Assembly (NCBI GenBank): GCA_000970895.1
Contig: JYHA01000023.1
Span: 1 to 32,111, forward strand
DNA length: 32,111 nucleotides
Direction of reading: 5' to 3'
Source of the DNA: Candidatus Arcanibacter lacustris
GTDB lineage: Bacteria > Pseudomonadota > Alphaproteobacteria > Rickettsiales > Arcanibacteraceae
Shown here: in pieces, positions 1 through 8,300 of the stretch
Layout: the number at the start of each line of letters is the position of its first letter
Numbering within the stretch: position 1 is the first letter of the stretch
Program-made: the position numbers and the translations under genes
The notes under the pieces: model-generated
The model's input: only the letters and a program-made list of their open reading frames with translations
Told to the model about the DNA's origin: nothing
The model's database searches: none

Positions 1-179
1 TAACAAGTCACGATAGATGGTTCCTAGACCGCGTTGCGACTCATATCATTGCTTTTGAAGGTGAGGGTGAAGTGGAATGGTTTGAAGGTAATTATCAAGA
101 ATATGAGGAATATCGCATTAAGAAATTAGGCGCAGACCGTGCGGCACCTAAAAAACTTAAATATAAGAAAATTGCATAA
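1..179 (+). CDS. ettA: C-terminus of ABC-F ATPase, EttA-like (truncated at window edge)
   Basis: Open frame reads ...TSHDRWFLDRVATHIIAFEGEGEVEWFEGNYQEYEEYRIKKLGADRAAPKKLKYKKIA*, which matches the SHDRWFLDR.ATHI.AFEG signature of ABC-F EttA proteins. Confidence 0.85.
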   Translation, partial: TSHDRWFLDRVATHIIAFEGEGEVEWFEGNYQEYEEYRIKKLGADRAAPKKLKYKKIA

Positions 180-192
180 GGAGTAGCAAGTC

Positions 193-366
193 ATGTTGAG
201 TATGTCACATATATTACTGGTATTGCTTATCATATTAATAGTATTTGGTGCTGGTAAATTACCTCAGGTAATGGGGGATTTTGCCAAAGGTATTAAAAAT
301 TTTCGTGATAATCTAAAGGAAGAAGATAAGAAAATAGAACATAAAGACCAGGATAAAGATAAGTAG
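193..366 (+). CDS. tatA: Sec-independent translocase subunit TatA/E-like
   Basis: ATG at 193, not in the supplied ORF track. Translates [57 protein letters not shown], with a short N-terminal TM, the FGAGKLP hinge and an amphipathic helix. Confidence 0.88.
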   Translation: MLSMSHILLVLLIILIVFGAGKLPQVMGDFAKGIKNFRDNLKEEDKKIEHKDQDKDK

Positions 367-989
367 TGGAAAAAAATATCGATAATAGAATTTCGACGAT
401 TTTAAAAAAATTATCATTAGAAGTAAAAGATAGTGAACATATCTCTATATCTCAAATTATGGGGATGTTACAGCAATATGGATTTTCGCTGTTAATGATA
501 ATATTTGCTATGCCTTGTGTATTACCACTTCCTGGTATTTCTTTTATTGGTGGGGTTCCTCTTACTTATTTTTCTGTGCAAATATTACGTGGTTTTACTA
601 GTCCTAAGATCCCAACTTGGCTTGCAAAAAAGCAAGTAACATCTGAGTCTTTAATTAATGTGATTAATAAGGCTTTGCCATATTTAGAGAAATTAGAAAG
701 ATCTTTTCAGTGGAAATTTCCTATCGATAATATGCTTGTAGCTACAAGACTGATGGGAATTTTTTCATTGTTATTTGCTATATATATAACGCTACCTTTG
801 CCACTTGGTAATAGCTTACCAAGTATTGGTATTATTTTGATGAGTATTGGCCTGCTTAATAAAGATTTATTACTGATTATAATTGGTATTCTTGTTGGTA
901 TGGTAGGTGTGGTTTTAGCATCGAGTTTTGCTGCTGGTATGATTGGTCTAGTTAGTATATTTATAGTTAAGTTTTGTAGTTTTTTCTAA
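366..989 (+). CDS. ExoD-family (exopolysaccharide synthesis) membrane protein
   Basis: 207-aa ORF with GTG start overlapping the tatA stop by 1 nt. Contains ISQIMGMLQQYGFSLLMIIFAMPCVLPLPGISFIGGVP and several hydrophobic segments typical of ExoD. Confidence 0.75.
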   Translation: MEKNIDNRISTILKKLSLEVKDSEHISISQIMGMLQQYGFSLLMIIFAMPCVLPLPGISFIGGVPLTYFSVQILRGFTSPKIPTWLAKKQVTSESLINVINKALPYLEKLERSFQWKFPIDNMLVATRLMGIFSLLFAIYITLPLPLGNSLPSIGIILMSIGLLNKDLLLIIIGILVGMVGVVLASSFAAGMIGLVSIFIVKFCSFF

Positions 990-990
990 T

Positions 991-3414
991 ATGAATCGAA
1001 TATTTTATCTCATTAATAAGCTTGTTACTTTATCTATCATATCCTTGGTGATAGGTGTTGGGATTATGCTATATGGTTTTTTCTATTATAGTTATGATTT
1101 GCCAGATTATGAGCAATTAGCTGAATATAACCCACCAACAGTTACTAGGCTTTACACAATTGATGATAAGTTACTAGAAGAATATGCGGCAGAACATAGG
1201 TTGTTTGTGCCGATAAATGCAATACCCAAGAGGGTGGTTAATGCATTTATTGCAGCTGAAGATAAAAATTTCTATTCTCATGCAGGGGTTGATGTTACGA
1301 GTATCCTAAGAGCAATTATCTTAAATATAACTCATTTTGGACAGAAAAAATCCTTAGTGGGAGGCTCAACTATCACTCAGCAAGTAGTGAAAAACTTTCT
1401 ACTAACTAAGGAAAAATCTTTAGCTAGGAAAGTTAAAGAAGCAATATTATCCTATAGAATTAGCCAGGTTTATTCAAAAGATCGGATACTTGAATTATAT
1501 CTCAATCAAATATATTTAGGTGGTAGGTCTTATGGGGTTGCATCTGCTGCTCTTAATTATTTCAATAAATCAATCGATGAATTAGAGATCGAAGAAATAG
1601 CCTATTTAGCAGCTCTTCCTAAGGCTCCAAGTAATTATGATATTGAAAAAAACTATGACAAGGCCAAAATCAGAAGAGACTGGGTTCTTGATCGGATGGG
1701 AGAGGAGAAGTTTGTCCCTCTTGATGATATTAAAGCAGCTCAAGAAAAACCGATTGTTTTTTACAAAAGAAAAGATTTAAAAGATAATGTTAAGGCTGAG
1801 TTTTTCGCAGAGGCAGTAAGAAGAGAAATATCAAACCTATATGGTGCTAAATCTTTATATGAGGGAGGGTTGGTAATTAAAACCACTCTAGATCCAAAAT
1901 TACAAAATTTTGCTCAAAAAGCTTTTCTAAAAGGATTGCAAGATTATGATCGTAGACATGGTTATAGAGGTGCAATAAAAAATCTAGAATCAATTGATAA
2001 TTGGCAAAATGATCTTGCTAAAATGGCTGCTGATCTTTCTATTTATGATTGGAAGTTGGCTGTTATTTTGGGTATTGATAAAGATAAAATAAAAATTGGT
2101 TTGCAAGATGATCATGAGGGCTCAGTTGCAATGTCTGATTTTACTTGGGCAAAATATAATTTAAAATCTCCAGCTGATTTATTTAAAATAGGTGATGTGA
2201 TTTATGTTGAAGAAATTAAAAAAAATAATCAAGACATCTATTCCTTAAGACAGATTCCGAAAGTAAATGGAGGTCTGGTTGCTATGGAGCCAAAAACTGG
2301 TAGGATTTTAGCCATGGTTGGAGGATTTAATCCAGCAGATAGTCAATTTAACAGGGCAATTCAGGCTAAAAGACAACCTGGTTCTGTATTCAAGCCTTTT
2401 GTTTATCTTAGTGCTCTTGAAAAAGGTTATAGTCCTTCTAGTCTTATTTTGGATGGTCCAATCGAGCTTAGTCAAGGTGCAGGCCTTCCTACCTGGAAGC
2501 CAAAAAACTATACTAGAGATTTCTTAGGGCTTACAACTCTTAGACGAGGGGTGGAAAAATCTCGTAATAGTATGACGGTGAGATTGTCATTAGCCCTTGG
2601 TATAAAGCCAATTATGGAAATAACAAAACGTTTTGGCATTTATAAAAATCCTGAGAGAAATTTTTCAATTTCACTTGGTGCTCAAGAAACAACTCTGCTG
2701 GATATGACTAATGCTTATGCAATTTTAGTTAATGAAGGAAAAAAAGTAATTCCTTCGCTGATTGAATCAGTAGAAGATAGAAATGGTAAGATAATCTTCA
2801 AGCGAGATAAAGATATTTGCCATGCTTGTACTATGGGTGAAGATGGTGATCTATTCAATATGGTTCCTCCCCAAATAGAACATCATGCTGAAAAAATAAC
2901 TGATCCTGCCACTGCTTACCAGATGATTTCAATTTTAGAAGGGGTGGTACAAAGAGGAACAGCGCCGCAAGCCAAAATATTACCAGGTGCAGTTGGAGGA
3001 AAAACAGGTACCACTAATAATAGTAATGATGCATGGTTTATTGGATTCTCACCAGATATAGTAGTTGGAACTTATGTAGGTTATGATCAACCTAAATCTC
3101 TTGGTGATAGAGAAACTGGTAATTCTGTAGCGCTACCAATTTTTGTAGCTTTTATGGAGAGTTATTTAAAAGATAAACAACATATTCCATTTAATATACC
3201 AAAAGGTATTAAGCTGGTGAAAGTTGACGTAGAAACTGGTAAGGAAACGAGTCGTGTAGGGGCTGGTACCATTTACGAAGCATTTAAAACTGGAGTTGTG
3301 ATAAAAGATGATGTTATCGATGCTGACTTAAACCAGGAAAATGAGAAAGCTATTAAAAAGAATTTCGGTGATGATGTGGATTTAAATGAGAATGATTTAG
3401 ATGGGTTATATTGA
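991..3414 (+). CDS. mrcA: Class A penicillin-binding protein (GT51 + transpeptidase), PBP1A-like
   Basis: 807 aa. GT51 motifs EDKNFYSHAGVD, GGSTITQQVVKN and LNQIYLGGRSYGVASAA; transpeptidase motifs SVFKPF, SRN and KTGTTNN. Confidence 0.95.
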   Translation: MNRIFYLINKLVTLSIISLVIGVGIMLYGFFYYSYDLPDYEQLAEYNPPTVTRLYTIDDKLLEEYAAEHRLFVPINAIPKRVVNAFIAAEDKNFYSHAGVDVTSILRAIILNITHFGQKKSLVGGSTITQQVVKNFLLTKEKSLARKVKEAILSYRISQVYSKDRILELYLNQIYLGGRSYGVASAALNYFNKSIDELEIEEIAYLAALPKAPSNYDIEKNYDKAKIRRDWVLDRMGEEKFVPLDDIKAAQEKPIVFYKRKDLKDNVKAEFFAEAVRREISNLYGAKSLYEGGLVIKTTLDPKLQNFAQKAFLKGLQDYDRRHGYRGAIKNLESIDNWQNDLAKMAADLSIYDWKLAVILGIDKDKIKIGLQDDHEGSVAMSDFTWAKYNLKSPADLFKIGDVIYVEEIKKNNQDIYSLRQIPKVNGGLVAMEPKTGRILAMVGGFNPADSQFNRAIQAKRQPGSVFKPFVYLSALEKGYSPSSLILDGPIELSQGAGLPTWKPKNYTRDFLGLTTLRRGVEKSRNSMTVRLSLALGIKPIMEITKRFGIYKNPERNFSISLGAQETTLLDMTNAYAILVNEGKKVIPSLIESVEDRNGKIIFKRDKDICHACTMGEDGDLFNMVPPQIEHHAEKITDPATAYQMISILEGVVQRGTAPQAKILPGAVGGKTGTTNNSNDAWFIGFSPDIVVGTYVGYDQPKSLGDRETGNSVALPIFVAFMESYLKDKQHIPFNIPKGIKLVKVDVETGKETSRVGAGTIYEAFKTGVVIKDDVIDADLNQENEKAIKKNFGDDVDLNENDLDGLY

Positions 3415-3536
3415 TTTTTTCCCTACTGCCGACTTCATCATTTATACATAATCATGGGAAGTCAGCGGGGGGTAGAATATTTTCTTATCCCGAATTGACG
3501 TAATTTCAAAGATAATTAGGCGAGTACTATATATAA

Positions 3537-4294
3537 CTAATTCACATCATACTTAACTAGTATTTTTTGCACTGTTCCATCATCTAATAATTTTTTATAA
3601 CCTTCATCATACATATCTGCTAATGCTTGTGATTCTTTTAAAGCAGGAGAGAAGATTATATAGTTTTTATGCGTGTCATTGATTGAGCCAACTACTTTAA
3701 TCTGATCAGAAAGTTTGTTTTGAGCTGCAACATATTTTATCACATATTGATCATCTACATATAGATCGGTATGTTTATTAATCAGCGCTTTGATATTTAA
3801 TAAGGTTACAGCATTTCCGCTCATTTGATGGACATATTGTAGATTTTTATAATTATCCTCTATATATTGACCCATTGTGCCGCCAAAATGATACTCTTCA
3901 ACTATACCGATTACTTTGTCTTTTAAAGAATTATTATCTGTATATTTAAAATCAGAATCTTTTCTTACTGCATAATAAGTATTGTTATCAACTATTGCAG
4001 TTTTAGGAAAGATAAAGTCTTTTGTGTCAGAATTTAAACTTGCGATCATAACTCCAGTAAATTTACCTTTGCGAACATTTTTAAGGGCGTTGGTCCAAGG
4101 CATATTAATATATTCTACTTTGTAACCTTTGGGCTCAAATATTTCTTTTAAAATATATACAGCTATTCCTTTATTTACAGGATCATCGCAATTCCATGGG
4201 CAATAAGGATCTGAAGCGAAAGTTAGTACCTTATCTTCAGCAAAAGAGTTCGGGCTAATTAATATCAGAAATATCGCTTAGTAAGCACAGCCAT
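3537..4294 (-). CDS. Extracellular solute-binding protein (family 3 / polar amino-acid ABC type), apparently frameshifted in the signal peptide
   Basis: The track ORF 3537..4103 can be extended in frame to 4277 (AIFLILISPNSFAEDKVLTFASDPYCPWNCDDPVNKGIAVYILKEIFEPKGYKVEYIN-MPWTNALKNV...). ATG at 4294..4292 reads MAVLTKRYF* in the other frame, and one added T in the TTT at 4269-4271 would fuse the two. Confidence 0.75.
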
Positions 4295-7200
4295 TATTAA
4301 CGTTTGTAGACCATGAACCATTATTACAAGTTGCAACACCTCCATATCCCCATTTGCCATAATTACTATTACAGCCTAAATAATTTCTAGTACCGTCATT
4401 GCCAATATTTGCTCTCTGACAACCGTCACTAGTAATAATGCCATTAGACGGAACTTTACAACCTGCGTATAATGTTGTGCCGTTAGAAGTTGTTCCTGTT
4501 GGATTGTGGAAAAAAGATCCTCCGTAAAGCTGATTTCCTTTACCGTCATTATTTTTGAAACCTGCTGCATTCATATACCAATAAAGATCTTGGCCATTAT
4601 TGGTTGGTAATGAGTTGTTGTTACAAGGAGCCATGCAAGGATTAGTGATATTACCAAAATCCCAGCCGCCATTAATACATTGCATCTTGGGAGCGCTACT
4701 ATTACCATTTATATATCCATTGATACATGTGCCATTTGCAGTGCTTCCTGATGAAGTTTGTGGCCATGATGAAACGTGATCATGGTTAGGGTCGCTATTA
4801 TCAATGCCATTCCCACTAAAATATGCTGATGGACATCCTGCAAAGCAAGATCCGGAAATATTAGTCCAGTTCCCAAAAGAACATGTTGCAGTTGGGTTTC
4901 CTATATATCCGTTATTACAAGTTCCTGTAATGTTGCTACCAGAGCTAGTATTGCCACTGGCAAAAGATGCATTAGCTATATTAAGTGATGCATTTTGACA
5001 TGTGCTTGGCGTACAAGATCCAGAAACAGTTCCCCATACTCCATTGGTACATGTTGCAGTCGGACTTCCTGTATATCCATTATTACAAGTTGCTTGAACC
5101 GGTGTCGCGCTAGAAATAGTAGAGCTACCAGACAAAGATCCATAGGCAACAACAAATGCTGAATTTTTGCATTGACAAGCTCCAGTTACAGACCAATTTC
5201 CTTGGGGTTTTGTTAGATCTGAATCTTGAGTACATTTTCCAGTAATTGTACCATATCCAGATTTACAAGTAGCTGTAGAAGAATTCGGTGCATAAACCGA
5301 ACTAGAAGGCCAAGTTGCATTGTTAGTTGTATCATTTGTTGTAACGGAACAAATAACTGGGGCGCAAGGATCTGTTGGGATGGTACCGCCAGGTCCTGTA
5401 TTATTCCAGGCTCCTACATAATTACCATTATTATCAATAGAAGGATAACAAGTAGCAGTAGGTTGCTTGGTATATTTTAGATAATGATTTGGATTACACC
5501 AACTCTTAGTATCACCTGGTGTTCCAGCTGTTACTGTTTTTCCAGCTGCGGTTGTGCCTCCTGCGGTATAATTCCAATTGGCAAATGATTCTAGTTGATT
5601 ATTACATGGTGTTGCAATGCCACCAGGTGCAGTATTTAAACTTAAGCATAAAGATCCTCCAGCAAAAGAGCCAGCACTTAAAGCAGGAAGTTCCCATGGT
5701 AATTTTGGCCTCTGAGTTTCGGTAGTAGCATTCATCTGATAGGATAAATCAGAAATGGTAGCAACTTGGCTGGAAGTGCAATTATTCGTAACGCAGCTGT
5801 TGCAGCAAGAATTTGTAGGGCATGATGGGAAGCTTCTTGTTGTACCAGCTGGATAGCAAATATTATTTGGTGGGGTTGATGGATTAGCATAATAAGATGT
5901 AGTTGCAAGAGGAAGAGAATTGCTAGCTACTGCTGGCTCTAAACGAGCTACTTGTAATGTATTTGCAATCCCATTATTTGCTGTTGATAAAACATTATTG
6001 TTTGGGATTAAATTATTAAAACTAGATGTATCAAGACATAGAGCATCTGCACCACGAAGATATTTACCATTTATAAATTCAATGCCAGCTAGATAGCCAG
6101 TATTTGAAATGCCAGTAGGGTTATTTGCAAAACCAGAGCAATCATAAATACCAACCCCGGATAATCCTGTACTATATGATGGTTGATTAGTAGTCGAATA
6201 ACCTAGTGATGAGCAAGTATTTAGAGATGCTAAATTTATTTGCGGTGTAGTACCAATATCAACTACAAAAGGTCCTGGGGAAGAAAATCCAGGAAATGAG
6301 CCATTAATAGCAGTATTATTTACATTATTATTGATACCACTTGTTATATAATCTGTATATGTAGGAATAGGATAAAAAATATTTTTTGTACTTTGTGCTG
6401 GTATTACATTATTAACATTAATACCATGTAGATATATCCCACTTTTGTTCGGGACTATGCAGGGACTAGTCCAGTTGTTATTACAAAGTGCGCCAGTTAT
6501 AGTGCCATCATTCGTTCCTGATGAACTACCTGTATTCCAAACATCTTTAGACAAAGCAGGGCTAGCTCCTATACTCACATTCATCTTGGGGGCTATATTA
6601 GTGATTGTTGTAGAAGGTGCAGAAACTGAAATATCTGTAATGGGAGCTCTGGGATAAGAATTTAACAAAGTTTGAGTTGTAAGACCTGCCTGATAGGCAG
6701 ATATCATAGTTGGATTATCAGTATCAATATATGCAAATACGCTGAAATCATTAACATTATTATATGGGTAGAAGATTTTCAATAAATATGGATTAATTAT
6801 ATTATCGCCAGTAACATAAGAATTCCCTAGTCCATAAACATTCAATAAATTAGTTTGGCTAATGTTATTATCTGTAAAGGCTGAATTAAATCTAAATGCT
6901 AGATCCTGGTAATTACCAATATTAATGCCAGATAAGACTGGTTGTATATCTACTGAAGATGCGGTTTTAAGTATGGCTCCTGTATAATTGCCAGATGTGC
7001 CAGTTAATGTATATGTAGACCCAGATGTTGTCATCGCTGGGTCTACATCTAAGGTGAATGTCACACAAAGATCACTAGCAGCTGGTACATGCGTAGAATC
7101 ATTACATTGATATATTGGAGAATTAGTAGCGCCCTGGTTTTTAAATGTTACACATCCTGTGGGGTATTGCGCTGAACATTGTGGAATGATCGGATTATAA

Positions 7201-8300
7201 TAATTAGTTGGTGTTGTGTTATTAGTATTGGGATATGTATATGAAAGACGATATGGTCCTGTTGGGATATTAGTTACTGGTATATCACTACTAAAGTTAA
7301 TACAAGGTTTAGTACCAGAACCAGAACATAGATTAATCAAACTATTTACAAGGTCATTATTGTTAGTGGGAAGTGATTTGATATCGCCATTATTACTACC
7401 GTAGCTTATATTTATACATCCTGTTGTAAGAGAGGCAGTGCATAAAGGAATATTATATCCATAACCAACTCTGATAAGATTAGTCTCAAAGCTATTGTTA
7501 GAAACGCTAGCTCCATTAGTTGCTGAGGATGTTATCACGCATCTTTTAGTTGGATCGCTATATAAAATAGGAGATTCGTTTCTATTACAAACTCTTTCTG
7601 CTATTAGGCTTGGGGTTGTAGCTGGTAATTTTGCAGGATATGCAGGAGGTGGTGGACCAGGAGGCAAATGTATACAACCAATTGGCCTGCCTGATACTCC
7701 AGGAATTGGAGGGTTATAAATAGTATATTGTCCATCCTCAGCAACTTGATTACGTTGACTATCATAATAATGATGTGGATTAGTTCCACTTTGATCAATT
7801 GTACATCCATCTTTATCAGCACCATCGCATGAATCAATAAAAGCACAAAGCTCAGCGTAATCATTGTTATTTTTATAGCCAGTTATTTGGACTCCAGGAC
7901 CCACTATCCGAGCACATACTCTTTGATCTACGTCATTGATGAACATCCATCCACATTGATTTATTTCGAGTTCAACATAGTCGCAGTGACAAGTTCCAAG
8001 ATCGCATTCTCGCGCGTTTGTTATAATTTTGGGATTAAGATAAGCTTGATTTTGAGGTGCGTTTACACAATAATCATTACCTATAGCAACATTGGTTCTA
8101 AATATTGACCAATTAGTGTTGTCGCCCATACAATTATTTGTACCACTATTAGGATGCTTCGGGGTGCAAGAACGATCCCATATATAGCTTGATTTTATTG
8201 TGCCATATCCTGCAAATGAGTCTACTGTCCCAAACAAGACACAACATAACAACATAATAAAAATCAAAAATTTGCTAATATTATCTTTAAACACTAACAT
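4278..8300 (-). CDS. Secreted Cys-rich protein, 1340 aa, with C-terminal sushi/CCP-like modules, encoded in a T4SS gene cluster
   Basis: N-terminal signal peptide MLVFKDNISKFLIFIMLLCCVLFGTVDSFA. The C-terminal third has repeats of the type C-(N/I)NGY.G.PTATC.(N/F)G.W..(V/I)SGSC. ATG overlaps the virB4-like stop by 14 nt. Confidence 0.85.
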   Translation of the reverse strand: MLVFKDNISKFLIFIMLLCCVLFGTVDSFAGYGTIKSSYIWDRSCTPKHPNSGTNNCMGDNTNWSIFRTNVAIGNDYCVNAPQNQAYLNPKIITNARECDLGTCHCDYVELEINQCGWMFINDVDQRVCARIVGPGVQITGYKNNNDYAELCAFIDSCDGADKDGCTIDQSGTNPHHYYDSQRNQVAEDGQYTIYNPPIPGVSGRPIGCIHLPPGPPPPAYPAKLPATTPSLIAERVCNRNESPILYSDPTKRCVITSSATNGASVSNNSFETNLIRVGYGYNIPLCTASLTTGCINISYGSNNGDIKSLPTNNNDLVNSLINLCSGSGTKPCINFSSDIPVTNIPTGPYRLSYTYPNTNNTTPTNYYNPIIPQCSAQYPTGCVTFKNQGATNSPIYQCNDSTHVPAASDLCVTFTLDVDPAMTTSGSTYTLTGTSGNYTGAILKTASSVDIQPVLSGINIGNYQDLAFRFNSAFTDNNISQTNLLNVYGLGNSYVTGDNIINPYLLKIFYPYNNVNDFSVFAYIDTDNPTMISAYQAGLTTQTLLNSYPRAPITDISVSAPSTTITNIAPKMNVSIGASPALSKDVWNTGSSSGTNDGTITGALCNNNWTSPCIVPNKSGIYLHGINVNNVIPAQSTKNIFYPIPTYTDYITSGINNNVNNTAINGSFPGFSSPGPFVVDIGTTPQINLASLNTCSSLGYSTTNQPSYSTGLSGVGIYDCSGFANNPTGISNTGYLAGIEFINGKYLRGADALCLDTSSFNNLIPNNNVLSTANNGIANTLQVARLEPAVASNSLPLATTSYYANPSTPPNNICYPAGTTRSFPSCPTNSCCNSCVTNNCTSSQVATISDLSYQMNATTETQRPKLPWELPALSAGSFAGGSLCLSLNTAPGGIATPCNNQLESFANWNYTAGGTTAAGKTVTAGTPGDTKSWCNPNHYLKYTKQPTATCYPSIDNNGNYVGAWNNTGPGGTIPTDPCAPVICSVTTNDTTNNATWPSSSVYAPNSSTATCKSGYGTITGKCTQDSDLTKPQGNWSVTGACQCKNSAFVVAYGSLSGSSTISSATPVQATCNNGYTGSPTATCTNGVWGTVSGSCTPSTCQNASLNIANASFASGNTSSGSNITGTCNNGYIGNPTATCSFGNWTNISGSCFAGCPSAYFSGNGIDNSDPNHDHVSSWPQTSSGSTANGTCINGYINGNSSAPKMQCINGGWDFGNITNPCMAPCNNNSLPTNNGQDLYWYMNAAGFKNNDGKGNQLYGGSFFHNPTGTTSNGTTLYAGCKVPSNGIITSDGCQRANIGNDGTRNYLGCNSNYGKWGYGGVATCNNGSWSTNVNNGCAY
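4281..5370 (-). repeat. Region encoding tandem sushi/CCP-like Cys modules
   Basis: Translated modules: ATCKSGYGTITGKC; ATCNNGYTGSPTATCTNGVWGTVSGSC; GTCNNGYIGNPTATCSFGNWTNISGSC; GTCINGYINGNSSAPKMQCINGGW...C. DNA-level near-repeats around 4882..4922 and 5050..5090. Confidence 0.7.

Noticed and set aside
2318-2527. 69-aa ORF inside the PBP1A gene
   Set aside because: Out-of-frame within a strongly conserved transpeptidase domain.
3420-3480. Hairpin gacttc...gaagtc between convergent PBP1A and solute-binding genes as a bidirectional terminator
   Set aside because: Only a 6-bp perfect core with an imperfect flank; it may equally be a decayed dispersed repeat, so it was not listed as a terminator.
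4804-7719. Several plus-strand ORFs (64-84 aa) across the 1340-aa gene, e.g. 5226..5480, 6445..6657, 7495..7719
   Set aside because: Antisense to a long minus-strand ORF with clear protein-level repeats; they read as low-complexity mirror translations.
7604-7864. 86-aa minus-strand ORF
   Set aside because: Alternative frame inside the 1340-aa gene; hydrophobic Ile/Leu-rich artefact of AT-rich sequence.
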